A program made the translations under genes and the position numbers. DNA of 64,000 bases from Albugo candida (lineage: Eukaryota > Oomycota > Peronosporomycetes > Albuginales), in the NCBI GenBank assembly GCA_040437565.1, contig JBDOQK010000005.1:851424-915423 (forward strand), given 5' to 3'. Positions 1-15,000 of this stretch are shown here, one piece after another (position 1 is the first letter of the stretch; every line of letters begins with the position of its first letter). The notes below the pieces were generated by a model. The model worked only from the letters and a program-made list of their open reading frames with translations. It did not search any database and was not told where the DNA came from.

Positions 1-3000
1 CTCTGTGTTGTCGAAGTCTGAAAATTGTGAATTCTCCAAGAAGATTCCAGACTACTACCGATGTCATCATCCTGCACTTCGAGGTGACAAACTATTTTAT
101 TTGCGAACCGAAGTCGTTCCGACTGAGTCAATGTGTAATCCAGCTCATTAACATAGCACAGTGTAGGAGAGATAAAAGACGGTGCATCATTCGCATCTCC
201 AATTATGATATTGACCTTGTTGCAGTCTATCAAAGGTGGGTAACCTCCATCAACGACACAAATTGAGTCCGTGATCTTCTGGAATTTTTCGTAGTCAAAT
301 GCACTCGCATTGGCTACGGTAATGACACCACTGATTTTATCAATTGCAAATGCCGTCGTTGCTTGCATGCCTTGTTCTGTTTGGAATGTGATTCCACCCG
401 AATTTGTTTTGATGCTATCGGGATCAGTCGCCTTTGCCACACATATGTAATCACCTACACTAACGGAATCCTCACTGATGAGGCAAAGTATTTCTTCAAT
501 AGCTGGTGGTTCATTTATATCTAGTATTGTAATGAATACCACGCACACAGCCTGTAAACCATCCTTGTCTTCTACTTTGACTTTGAGCTCGTACAGATTT
601 TGAGACTCGTAATCCAGTAGCTGTATTGCAGTAGTAATTTGTCCCGTCTTAGGGTCTACTTGAAAAACCATTTTGTTCGGATCTGGGTTACCGCTCACAA
701 GGCTGAATCGGCTACAATGTTCATCGCCAGCATCCACGTCATTGAACGTGACAATGGCATTAGAAATGTTGTAGTGTTTCGCCAAGCTAAATTGAAAGGT
801 CACCGAGGGCGTGCCAGTTAATCTACTGTCAAACGAGTCTACTTCACCGACTCCACTTCCCTCAATTTTGAATACAGCGCTTTCCATGCTCATCCACGAA
901 GTGATCGGATTGCGTTGGTCGGAATCAAATAGTCGAGCCAAATTTGGTGTCTGAATAATACGTGTGTATTGTTTTGAAGACAATGTCCATTCAACAAATG
1001 TCTCGGTGGTGTTTGCGCCTAGCTTATCGGTGCGGGTCCCCGTTTCAAGCACTTGGTGCAATCTATCAGCATTCAACGTTGATATTTTGAGCGAGAATGG
1101 ACCAATTTGACCAGATGGGACATGGAAATTCAGTTGTACATTCTCGAGGAAGAAAAAATCATCGCGTTCTTGAAAATCAAGATCCTGAAAGATCAGAACA
1201 GTTTGCGCTTGATGTCGCGTGAATGCATCGTATCCCATACCAAGTGTTCTTCCATCAAACAGGATAGTACTATCAGTTCCTCCCGTATTGATGATGTCAA
1301 AGTCATCACGCGAATTCTTGACATAAAATGTAAACGCCTCTGAAGCTAATCCAGATTGAGAACGAGTACTTGGGGATTCTTTCAGTGAGAATGACATCGA
1401 GGGGATTGTTGTTGGTGGTTCGTTCACATCTAGTGAAATGATTTCAACGTTGCATGTTGTTTGAAGAGAGTTTCTACCGTCATGAGATATACCATCATCC
1501 CTCACTGTCACTGCTATACTGCTGGTATTTGGAAATCCATTCAGCGTCTCATAATCGAAATTTGGGTAAGCAGATATATAAAGTTGACCTGTTGCAGGCG
1601 CAACACCCAGAAATGGATGCTGAAGGTCAAAAGTGAAATGTGTTCCCGAGTCAGCATCGTGAACGTATTGAATCAAAGGAGTACCTATCAAAGTACCCAG
1701 TGGTGCGCTTTCATTTGTATGGAACAAGAATTCGGAGTTTCTTGCACTTGTATTCTCGCATATTGGAGCAGTATTTCCAGGGATCAGCTCCAAAATCATG
1801 ACGGCGGTGTCACTTAGTGAGTACCGATCAATCACTGTTGCAAACATGATGCATTTGACATTTTCTCCATCAACTTCGTACAAATGAGACTGTAACGATA
1901 CTGAACTGACGAATACTTCTCCAGAAGCAGCGTTTACACCAAAAGCACCATCACACGGAATTAAGGTGAAGTTACTACTAGAACTAAATGTTGAGTAATT
2001 CTGCTCACTTGATGACACTAGAAACGTAGGAAAATCTGAAATGTCCGGATCAATTGCACACAACTTTCCAATGGTATCACCTTTTTGAGCATACTTGGAA
2101 ACACGGAAGTCCAAAAACACATATCCAGGAAACCAGTCCTTCGAAGTGATAGTATCATTTGACCTTACGAAAGCAGGTGCCTCGTTCATGTCGAGTACAG
2201 TCACTGTAACCTCCCCGGTGATGCATAGGGAAAGTGAGTCACAAACCACCACGTTGATCAATATGCCGTGATTTTCCATGTTTTCCATTGTCTCAAAGTC
2301 CAAAGCTTGCTTTAATTGTAAGGCAGGGGAGTTTTCGTTACCAATTGTGATTTGGTGTAAAGAATTCCCACCGCTGACCCCAACTATACGAAATGTTAAA
2401 GTTTGTCCATAATCAGGATCGACGACGGGGATGGTGAATATGGTGCTATTTATGGCAATATTTTCTGGAACACTCACTGTCCATGACGAGCCGATAACTT
2501 TCATCGGTGGCTCATTTACATCTTCCATTAGGATTACAAGTGTCAAGAAAGAAGATAATGGCGGTGTTCCAGTGTCTGTGACACTGACTCTAATCCATGC
2601 TTGATGGCTGGGTAATGATTCATAATCTAATTCAGCAGAATCGAGAACATAGAGTTGGCCGCTTTTACCATCGATCCTGAAAGAATTAGGGATGGATTGA
2701 GTATGTAGGCTGTATGTCAAAGTTTTAGACTGCCCAAAGTCTTGATCTTTGGCAGTTGTGATAGTGTAAATCCAGTCTCCTGCAGCCGTATTCTCCTTCA
2801 CTTGAAAGGATGCATCACTCACAAGTGGTTTTTCATTAATGTCAAGCACCACGATCCTTAGTTCACAATCTGTAGAGCAGGCANNNNNNNNNNNNNNNNN
2901 NNNNNNNNNNNNNNNNNNNNNNNNNNNNNNNNNNNNNNNNNNNNNNNNNNNNNNNNNNNNNNNNNNNNNNNNNNNNNNNNNNNAGACTGCCCAAAGTCTT

Positions 3001-6000
3001 GATCTTTGGCAGTTGTGATAGTGTAAATCCAGTCTCCTGCAGCCGTATTCTCCTTCACTTGAAAGGATGCATCACTCACAAGTGGTTTTTCATTAATGTC
3101 AAGCACCACGATCCTTAGTTCACAATCTGTAGAGCAGGCACCGTGATGATCACATGCCTCGTACAATAAAGCGTACGACGGAAATGTCTCGTAGTCTAGC
3201 TCAGCATTAACCATCACGAGATCCTTATCAATTGCAAATACACCATTTTCTTCTCGAAAGCGATAAAATATCATCTGGCCTTCATCTGCTTTGTCGGGGT
3301 CTATTGCTTTCAAGATGCCAGTGGACCTGGCACCAATCGGTGCGTCCTCAGAGAACGGCACATAGGCCACGTTGGCACAGTAAGGTGCTTCATTGAGATC
3401 AATAATGTTGATGGTCACTTCTGTTGAAGCTGAAAGTCGCATTTTGTCCGTGACTTGCACAATGAAAATATAGGATGACACTCGTTCGTAATCTAGGTGA
3501 GTATTATTAGGAAGGGATACTTCCCCGGACCATGCATCCACTTGAAACGGAACAGTACTTGGTCCGGCCTGAACTATTGTGAACTTTAAAATATCGTTTC
3601 TGTCGGGATCCATCGCATCAAGATTTCCAACGAAGGTTTTGTTTGATCCGTTTTCGGGTATGGAAAACGTGTAGCGGGGAGCATAGAATACTGGCGGCTC
3701 GTTAATGTCTAGTATATGCAGGGATACGTTGATAGAGGTTGCCAAGTGGTTTTTTGTTCGTACTTCAGTGGCTAAGACAGACAAGTAAATACCACCAATA
3801 TAGTTTGCTTCGTAGTCAAATGGGTCTCTCGAGCGCAATTGCCCATGGCAAGCATCGAGATCAAAAAACGAAGACCAATAGGATGATTCCAGTCGATAAG
3901 TAATTGTATCGTTCTCAGGATCCGAGACATATGTTGACAGTGCTGCTCCGATCGTATTCCCACTTGTCATCCCTTCTTCAATTTGGAAAACAATAGGGGT
4001 CACAGTATCCAGTACTGGTGCTTCATTTATATCTTCTACATCAATTATCACATCGGAAACAGAGCTCAATTTTTCTCCTGTTTCCAAGATCTTATAAATT
4101 TGCAGTTTGCATTGATATTTGGGCGTTTGCTCGAAATCCAAAGGCGAATTTAGTTGCAGCAATCCCGTAGCATAGCCAATCGAAATAGAATTACCAGCGC
4201 AAGCATTGATAACGCTATAACGTAGGAGCTGGCTCGATACGGAATCAGGATCTGTAGCATTAATTGCAAAAAGGTTGCGGGGCACTAAACCGTTCTCAGA
4301 TACTGATACAGTGATCGATGGGTTGACGATTGGACTCTCAACTACATCCAGTATACTAACATAGACTGTGCCTTCGGTNNNNNNNNNNNNNNNNNNNNNN
4401 NNNNNNNNNNNNNNNNNNNNNNNNNNNNNNNNNNNNNNNNNNNNNNNNNNNNNNNNNNNNNNNNNNNNNNNNNNNNNNGAAAACGTGTAGCGGGGAGCAT
4501 AGAATACTGGCGGCTCGTTAATGTCTAGTATATGCAGGGATACGTTGATAGAGGTTGCCAAGTGGTTTTTTGTTCGTACTTCAGTGGCTAAGACAGACAA
4601 GTAAATACCACCAATATAGTTTGCTTCGTAGTCAAATGGGTCTCTCGAGCGCAATTGCCCATGGCAAGCATCGAGATCAAAAAACGAAGACCAATAGGAT
4701 GATTCCAGTCGATAAGTAATTGTATCGTTCTCAGGATCCGAGACATATGTTGACAGTGCTGCTCCGATCGTATTCCCACTTGTCATCCCTTCTTCAATTT
4801 GGAAAACAATAGGGGTCACAGTATCCAGTACTGGTGCTTCATTTATATCTTCTACATCAATTATCACATCGGAAACAGAGCTCAATTTTTCTCCTGTTTC
4901 CAAGATCTTATAAATTTGCAGTTTGCATTGATATTTGGGCGTTTGCTCGAAATCCAAAGGCGAATTTAGTTGCAGCAATCCCGTAGCATAGCCAATCGAA
5001 ATAGAATTACCAGCGCAAGCATTGATAACGCTATAACGTAGGAGCTGGCTCGATACGGAATCAGGATCTGTAGCATTAATTGCAAAAAGGTTGCGGGGCA
5101 CTAAACCGTTCTCAGATACTGATACAGTGATCGATGGGTTGACGATTGGACTCTCAACTACATCCAGTATACTAACATAGACTGTGCCTTCGGTCGTAAG
5201 GAACCCACCATCGGTCACCATAACGTTTAAAATGAATTCTCGCTGACTCTCATAGTTCAACGAGAAGGATGACCGCAAAGATAATACACCACTTGAGAGG
5301 TCGATCGCAAAAATCGTGCTATTCACCAGATAGAACTGAAGCTTGGACCAAGAAGAGTTTGCTAACATCGTTGTTTTATTCGCATCAGGGTCGACACAAT
5401 TTACGACCATGATTGCTGTTCCCGCTGTGGCATTTTCGGCGATGTAGCCGTGCTGGTTCGGAGGAATGAGAGGTGGCTCGTTCATGTCTAGAACTGTGAC
5501 CGAAACAGTCTGCAACGATGACAGGGGGAATTGAGCATCATTTATGAGAAGCACTTGGCATTTCAAAACCGGATGACGCTCAAAGTCAAACAATTTGGGG
5601 TCACGAACTCTGAGAGCATGACTCACATTGTCAAATACAAATGGGCAAGGTGCTTGTGTCTCGCTCGAAATTCTATTTCGGATGTAAACAGCGACTTTAT
5701 CTTTGGCATTCGATAGAACAGGATGGTAGTATGCAATGTGCTCGCCGGAAAGAGGGTTTTCGTTTATGCGGAAAATCAAGCCAGGTTCTGTCTTTCCGGG
5801 TGATTTGTATGCACTCCTGACATTGACATCGACAATACAGGAATCTGTCAAACCGTGAGAATCTGTTGCCGTTACATTGAGTCGAAAATCCGAGTCACTT
5901 TGTCGATTGATCCAATTCTTAATGTATCCCAACTGACCTGTGTTTTGATCAATGAAAAAAGGTAGTGCGCGTGTGGACTCGTCGAGTTGGAAAATAAGTT

Positions 6001-9000
6001 TATCCTCCCCGTATTCGGCATCTTGATCGATAGCTCGTACTTTATGCTGAAGATTCAAAATGGTCAACGGACTATATATCTCAATTTTCAAACAGGCTGC
6101 ATCACCCGTCCAAGAGATTGGATAAATTCGCAACTGCACTGCAATAATATTTTGGACACTTACATTGTAAGAACTCATACCGGAATAAGCTCCACGAGTC
6201 ATGATATAATCTGACTCTGTTGAGGCAAAAGCTTCAGAGCTTTTCCATCCAAAACAATGCGCTCTGCCAGGATCATACGGAGTAAATGGTGATGTCGAAG
6301 ATGATCTATACCATAATTTGAATTCTGTGACTGTGGATGATACGCCGGTTATAGAATTAAAGCCCGAAGCGATAGTTATCGTATCGATCATCGTTGAAGC
6401 TGGGAGAGAGAATTCAATGTAATTTGCTGGATCATTGGAAGTATTTGAACCACTGCACCACGAATGAGTAATATTGTTTTCAGCACCAATTCGAACGAAG
6501 TCAAGCCCGTAATGGCCATACCCATGCTCCTTCCTGTTGCCGAGATAGGAACTTGCATCAATTGTGGAAGCTTGAAGCAAAGCGGAGTTGGAGGACCCAA
6601 CAAGTGCTATCTGTTTTGGATATGAGCAGCATGTTATAGATTCAGAGATTATTGATGTACGCCAAAAATGGTCTCCGAACGCTGAGTTTTTTTCATCAGT
6701 AGGTATTGAATTCTGCAAGTATCCCCAAGGCTCACAGAAGTGTAGGCCTTGTTTCGTGCAATAGTCGTGTAGTTCTCGTAGTGTTGCGTTAATCATTGTG
6801 GGCTCGGCATAGAATTTGGTTACTATAATCATACAAAACTGGTCAGAGGGGCTATGCAATGGGAATAGAATCATTCTACCTGGATATGTAATGAGTTGAG
6901 CAAGCTGCTCAGGTACAGCGATAGTAGCTCCGACGTACTGAAATCGAGTAATCCAACCGTGAAATGGACGACTGGACGATGATAATACCGCGGAAGAAGA
7001 TGTTATCCACTTCTGAGAGTAAGCCGTGTAGTCATTTAATAAGGAACTTGTGTTGGTGCCTACTAAATTTTCATTGACATAAATACGAGCTGATCGATCC
7101 GCAAATGTTATAATTACGGTAATATGAGCCCATTCACGCAAAGCTACGACTGGGGCTGTGATAATTGATAAAGTAGACTGAGGCTCGACGATAATGAGTG
7201 AGATGGCATTATTGCGCAATACTGACAGGTTCAAGAATAACGAATCCATTGAATTTTCATTGGCGTGTCGCAATTCATAGATATTCGAGTAGCCATCCGA
7301 TTCTGGATAAATCGCGACACTCAGCGTGTAATCAAGATTAGTTCCGAACACAATTGATCCTTCATGCATCAAAGATCCAAGATCAAAACTTGTGTTCCCA
7401 TCAAAATAACCTCCGGGTGCCTTAAATTCTTCGCTATCCCAACTACAATATGACTCTTCAACTTCTCGTAACAATCGACAGCTGTTTGCATCCATCAAAG
7501 GGGCTTCGTTAACATCATCTACTTTGATAAGAAGTTTGCTGCATGCCTCCATATATGATAACATGTCGGTAGCGCAAATCTTGAACTCAATGGTAGGCTC
7601 TGCTTCATGATCAAGTCCAAATTGGTAATTTGACGTTGACCCGATGAAAACGACATCCGCACTCAGCGCGTCGATAGATTGTAGGATGAATCGTTTTGAA
7701 TGTGGCACCAACGAGAAGTTCAGTACACTATCAATCCTCATTTTGGCATCCACAGTGCCAACTTTGCTACCCGGTAGGACATCTTCCGAAACGTTCAGCG
7801 TGAAACTGGCAAGAAGTGGAGGTTCTCCTCTTGCTACGGCTATAATCTCAACCATCAGTACATTGGTTGAAGACTTCCCAGCGCCGTATTCATCCACAGC
7901 AACGATTTGCAATCGATAAACGTCTTGTTTTAATGATGTGGAGGAGTTCGATATGTTGGTCCTTCTGAGGCATCTCATATCTCTTATTGAGAATTGCATG
8001 GGATGGCTCGACCAAATAATATCGTATAGAATTCTAGATCCACGATTTTCCGGGTCGATTGCGCTGAAGTATGTGATAACTTCGGTAGATGAAATGTTCT
8101 GGAGCACGCTCAGCTTTAAAGTACTAGGAGAAAAGTACGGGGCCTCGTTAACGTCCGCAATTTGAACTTCTAATTCCCAGCTAATGCTGTTGGAGTCTAG
8201 ATCAACAACATAGAGATCCAGAAAAGCCGTTGAGACTTCTTCGTGGTCCAGCAGTGAAGAGTCGAGGACCGTGAGTATCGCATCGTTGCTAGAAGTGCGA
8301 TTGATTGCAAACATGCCTGCTCGCGGAAGTGAAGAAATTATTCTAAATGTCAGTTGATCATTCTTATCGGGATCATAGAAGTAAGAATTCAATCCTTGTA
8401 AGCTGACGACACTTCCGAATGGTGAATTTTCAGGTATAGATAAGGTCACACGATTTGGAATGCGAGTCGCATTGCGCAACTTTGGGGGCTCATTGACGTC
8501 TGTAAGCTGTATATTGAATGTCTGCGTTGATGAGAGACCGGTAGGCCCATGTATTGCAAGGTTAGTATTCGAGTATTCATAATCCGTGACCGTGACACAA
8601 ATGTCAAAGACGGACTGATTTTCATAGTCGAGACTCCCATGAAGGAGCTCCAGATTTGCAGATGTATAAGATGTCGGCGTGATCCGAAATGCGTCTTCGT
8701 TACCATCGCCCAATGTCGATCGATGAGAAAATGACAAAGTCTGATTTTCGGGATCTACCCCAATGATGTTCATAATGATAGTTCCACCAATTAAGTTTTC
8801 GTAAATTGGATTCGAGATGATGACAGAGAAGTCTGGCGCCTCATTCACGTCCAGTATATCAATGATCAACGAGCAATAAGTCGCTCGCTCTTCTCCTTCT
8901 TCTGTGACTGAGATTTGATACGAGTATTGGTTTTTGCGCTCATAGTCTAATACAGAGTCTGAACCGCTACCGCCAGAAACAAAAACTTGCCCCGAGTCGA

Positions 9001-12000
9001 CACCTATTGCAAATATCGGAGAGTTCTCGTTGGTCAAAAGCTTAAATTGGAAAACCTTATTGTACCCGTCAGGGTCTTTAGGGGATAGAGGAGAGCCAAC
9101 AAATGTCATGGGTGGGGAATTTTCGCAAACGGTGCGATAAATTGGACCCGTTATCTCAGGTGGCTCGTTCACATTCAAAATGTTGATATGGACCCATGCG
9201 GCTGCATTTAGAGGATTCACTGGATCTGAGTCTTTTACCTGAGTGAGAATTGCGTACTGCTGTTTAACTTCGTAGTCAAGATGAGCATGGGCAGATACAA
9301 AGATCTGTCCATTGTCACTATTAATATCAAATTGCGCAGGTGAAGATTGTTCCAAGATTGAGTAGGTCAAATTCCCGTAAGTCAATGCTTTTGGACCATC
9401 CAAGTCCTGATCTGCAGCAACTAATGGGCCCCCGACAAGACTTCCAGGGCCTTTATCTTCTGCAATACTGCGACTAAGTGTTTCATTTCCAATAATCGAT
9501 AGGCTCGATTTCGTGACGGTGCGCCAAAGCTCGTCATTTAATCGAAACTCAATGGTGACCGAGTCACTTTCAGAAGCAATCACATAAATAAAGATATCAT
9601 GAACCCNNNNNNNNNNNNNNNNNNNNNNNNNNNNNNNNNNNNNNNNNNNNNNNNNNNNNNNNNNNNNNNNNNNNNNNNNNNNNNNNNNNNNNNNNNNNNN
9701 NNNNNNTGATATGGACCCATGCGGCTGCATTTAGAGGATTCACTGGATCTGAGTCTTTTACCTGAGTGAGAATTGCGTACTGCTGTTTAACTTCGTAGTC
9801 AAGATGAGCATGGGCAGATACAAAGATCTGTCCATTGTCACTATTAATATCAAATTGCGCAGGTGAAGATTGTTCCAAGATTGAGTAGGTCAAATTCCCG
9901 TAAGTCAATGCTTTTGGACCATCCAAGTCCTGATCTGCAGCAACTAATGGGTCCCCGACAAGACTTCCAGGGCCTTTATCTTCTGCAATACTGCGACTTA
10001 GTGTTTCATTTCCAATAATCGATAGGCTCGATTTCGTGACGGTGCGCCAAAGCTCGTCATTTGATCGAAACTCAATGGTGACCGAGTCACTTTCAGAAGC
10101 AATCACATAAATAAAGATATCATGAACCCCCCGATGCATCTTTTTCTGAACGAATTCCTCATGAATATTACCATAAAAGGAGGTGTTTGGTCTGACCAAT
10201 ATCCCGTTGATCACAACTATGGCATTTGCCAATTTATCAACTGAACGTATGCGCACCGCAAACGCTGCCGGTAATGGTAGAAGAACATTCCATGTTAAGG
10301 ACAAGATTTGAGGTGTGATTGGTCCTTGAGGGCATAGATTCTGAAGTCGGAGGTTATTAGTGGAAATCTGGAAGTCGTCGATAGTGCAATAAGCACGAAG
10401 ACCACCAGAAATAACCTCTTCGATGATGGCTTGAACAATGAAGTAAAAACGAACGCTACTTGTCTCCGACCACTCGAGCAAAGTAGAAGGAACATATACG
10501 TTGTTCAAAGATACGTTAAGAGGTAGTGTCCTGATACGTAAAGTCTGGTTGATAGCGAATAATGGGACTTCATTCACATTCTCAACAATAATGCTGGCAT
10601 TTAGTTGTGTAGATTGGGCTGGATGGCCGCTATCTTCTACCCTTATGGATAGCAAGTGAAGATTTCTTGACTCATAATCCAAAACCTCGGATCTTCTGAC
10701 TAGTAATTGACCCGTGCTTTCAATGATCCCAAAAATTTCATCTTCATTACCATAGGTGATCGAATAGCTGAGAAATTGACCAACATCAGGGTCTGTAGCC
10801 ACTACTGGTTCTCCAACAAAGACCCCGGCAACTTCATTTTCATAAACATGAAATATAGAAGCAGAGGCAACTGGAGCCTCATTCACGTCCAAGATTCGTA
10901 TTGTGAAAATGGAGGTACTGCAAACATTGGAAGGATCGCAACCTCTTAGCATTACATCATAAATTGGTGTAGCTTCATAATCCACCACTTCATCCATACT
11001 TGTAATAATGCAATAGGACTGATGCTCTATTATGACAGTGAATGGTTGAGAGGAATTGCTCTCATTCAATTCGAGTAAATATATATGCACGGGTTGTTTC
11101 TCAGGATCAATTGCTATCGGAGTGGCTGATGTGTTGACAATAACGGTACCCCCGGGACTGTTTTCAACGACACTGGCGGTGTTGAGTATAAAATAAGGTG
11201 CTTCATTCAGGTCATTCACGTTGATATCAATATATTCTTGCGCTGATAAACCTAGGGGATCCGTTACCTTCACATGAACTGTATACTTTTGTACCGACTC
11301 GTAATCGAAAATTTTGCTGTCTGTTGCAAATATAAAGCCTGAAACTTGGTCTACTCGGAAGAGAGAGCTATTTTCGCTAGGTACCATCTCGAACAGCAAA
11401 TTATCCGAGTCGATATCAACCGCAATGATACGTGCTATAGCTTCGGATAGCTTTGGCGATGCTCCAGGTATGAATTCATCAACATTACCAGTAAGGTGAG
11501 ACAAGATCGTGGGAGCTTCATTGACATTAATCAGATGAATGTATACAGACGAATTACTAGTGCAAACCGGAATTCCATCATCTGTAGCATAAACATCCAC
11601 AACCACCATTGACGCTCTCTCAAAGTCAAGTAGTTCAACCGACAAGACCGCGATCTGACCGCTTATTTGATCAATTGTAAAGGTCCCAGTTTCATCGATA
11701 AGTTTGTAGTGGATCCTTGAACTAGGCGTAGCAGTACCAGTTGCGTGGTCTTGATCTGTCACGGCAATTGGGGATCCTATGAATGTTCCTGCTGCGCTGT
11801 TCTCGGGTACACTCCTCTCTGATCTTCCTGTTGAAGCGGCTTCAGGAAAAATTGGGCAATCATTTATATCAACGACTTTGAGAGTAGGAGTGCAACTAAC
11901 GATGTTGCTTCCATCAGTTGCGCGAACTTCAATGCGATATAATGAAACTTTCTCATAGTCAAGAAGCGCTTGGTTTTGTAAATACAGATCTCCTTCTGTT

Positions 12001-15000
12001 CCTATACTGAAAATGCTCGTACTTTCGTGCGAGTCTACAAAGTAAGAGACCCTTGCACCTTCGGGATCAATCGCAGATACTCTTCCGAGATAGAATTCCA
12101 TCTGAGGGCCGTTTTCCTCAGCTGACGCTGTAAATTCATCCATACAAATCGGTGGCTCATTTTGATTAATAACATTGACGCTCATATCGCAGAAGATAGT
12201 TTGGTATGTTTTCACAGTAGCAGAATATTGCAATCGGTAGGTGTTTTGGGTTTCATAGTCGAGAGTTTGGCCAGGTCGGAGTAAGAACTCACCGCTTGAC
12301 TCGTTGACGGTAAATGACGTCAGAACATGTTTGTCTGTGCTAATAAGAGTATAAAAGTCAGCAAAGATACTTGCACTTTGTTTTGGTGTGGATGCATCGA
12401 TAACTTCGAGAAACCCGAGGGACACATCACCCGTATTCTCCAGAGCCTCCATAACTTTTGGAGGCGTGGGGCATGCAATGGTTACAGCTACCGCCATTCC
12501 AGTAAGCGCACATCGAGCTTTGATGGTATGCATGCCATCACTTACGTCAAGTATAAGGGTGTAAGATACCAATTCGAGGTTTGAAAATCCTCCCGTTCGG
12601 TTTATGAACAAGAAGCCGTCATTACTTACATCGAAGGGCAAAAGGGTAAGTGCATCACTACTATTTCTTGTTGCTGAACTGATTGAATATGACATCCTCC
12701 GTTGTTCAGGGTCTTGCAAGAGCAATTTGATAAGCCGATCACCGTATTTGGCGTCTTGATGATAAGTTACATTGTAGATAGTACTGCCGAATGGAGGTTC
12801 ATCAAAATCAATGATATTTATCACTGCGACGCATGTTGTTGTAGCTCCATGGCTATCTTTTGCCAATACTTCAACATAGTGGATAGACTGTGTCTCGAAA
12901 TCCAGATTAACCCTTGTATGAAGTCGACCGAGATCATCTATCCTGAAGGTTGATGTCGCGTTCAACAACTGATACACAAATGACAGATCAGTGGCGTCTT
13001 CATCGGACACAATCACACCAGTTTCTGATATGATTGATTCTGGTGCCGCTGTCTCGCTTATCTGATAGTGTGGACAGGAGGCTTGAGGTGCATCATTTTC
13101 ATTTTTTATTTGCACATCGAAATTGATGAAAGCACAGAGGTCGTAATCAATAATTTGAACCGATATAGTGTGCTTTGGGCGAGATTCATAATTGATACCA
13201 GTGGAGCCTACCATCAGCGAATTATTTTGTATGTAGAAAGCTCCTTCCACACTCTGATTTCGCAAAATAAACTTAAGATCACGACTTTCTTCTGGATCCC
13301 TGACAATCGTATTCAAGGGAGCCGCATGATCAACCTCAGTGCCTTCAGCACTATTCTCAGAAACCGATATTTCTTCGGTTGGCAGAAGCATTGGAGCTTC
13401 ATTGACATCATTGACAATGACTTTATACAGACATTGTTTTGATAAAGCCTCTGGTGACCAGTCCTGGACTGAAACTATGACTCTTATTGATTTCTGTAAC
13501 ATCGATACATCGAATACTCGTACCCAATCGCTATTTTTGTAGCGGAGATAGAGAGCCTCTTTGCTTGATGGGATCTTGATTGACATGATTCCGTCGAATA
13601 TTACACCCCTTCCGATCCCAACATGATGCGAGCTGACTTTGATTACGAGGGAATTCGATGCATCGCCATTCGACGTTCGTAATGCTAAGGCGTCTTGAAG
13701 CATAGACAGCAATGTTTCTTTGCTTAATTCGGTAGCGGGAAAGTCTTGGGAATTCCTATAATTGAATGATAATTGCGCTTGTGTTGAGCCTGACGTATCC
13801 ATGAGTAATCGCACGCTGGAGACGTTAAGCTCTGAATGCCCATCTTCTATACGCATAAAAAGATCCAGTGCATCGAATGCTAGCGACTCATAGTCGAGGC
13901 AAGCGCTTGAGTAGACATAAACCTGTCCTGTCACCTTATCAATAGAGAAACAGCCGGCTATGTCTTGACTTGCGATTGCATAAAATACTCCTCCGTCGAG
14001 GTCTTGGTCGTGAGCCAGGATTGCCGATCCAATAACACTTCCTATCGGTGAGTTTTCATCTACATATGCATTGGTATGTTGCGTTGTTGAGAAATTGGGT
14101 GCTTCATTCACATCCTGTATCATGATAGATAAATTAGCTGGCGAAGAAATCAAGCCACCTCGATCGATAGTAATGAATGTGAGAATATGATGATTTTGTT
14201 CTTCATAATCTAACGGACGAAAGTTCCAGATCCTGTAGCTCGCATCCAAACTGAAAAAGCACGGGGACGGGCTGCATTTGATCAATTCAATTGTATGTTC
14301 GTCATCAACGTCTTCGTCTTGTACAGAAGCCAGTGATCCTTCAAGTTGCACTGACACGTTTGTATTTTCTTTAACAAACGTACCGGAAGTGATTTGCAAT
14401 GATGGAGCCTCATTGATATCCAGTACGCTAACAATGACTGTAAAGTTGCTACTAAGTGGAGGGTTACCCGAATCCATTGCATTGATCACGAGAGTCGTAC
14501 TGTTTTGTCTCTCAAAATTTAGCTCACTATGGCGACGGTATACGCTTAAATGATTGCTGCTCGTGCTACCGCAGCTTTCTCCTTCGAAGCAGCGAGCATC
14601 ACACGACGCATAATTCAGTGCCTCTGACGAGATTGCAGGTTCTTCGTTTGTGCACAGGCACCTTAAATCGACCTCTCTCTGAATGGTCATAAATTGGTGC
14701 ATTTTGCATGCAACTGAGCAATCTGCTAGCATTCTGGATGGTAAAGTAGAATTGATCAGAGCCAAATTTCTCTTGAGTATTCTGAAACACCCAATAAAGA
14801 CGTTCTGAGGCCCATTACCGACGCTCAGCTGACCGGTCAGAGAGTTAATTGTAAAGAATTCTTCTTCGTTTCCATCAACCAGCATGAATGAAATGGTTTG
14901 CCATGTATCAGGGTCTGTTGCAAGGAGTTGATCGTGCACGATGGTCCCTTGCCTCGAATTTTCTGGTATTGTGCGCATCTGATTGTATACTATAGGTGGT

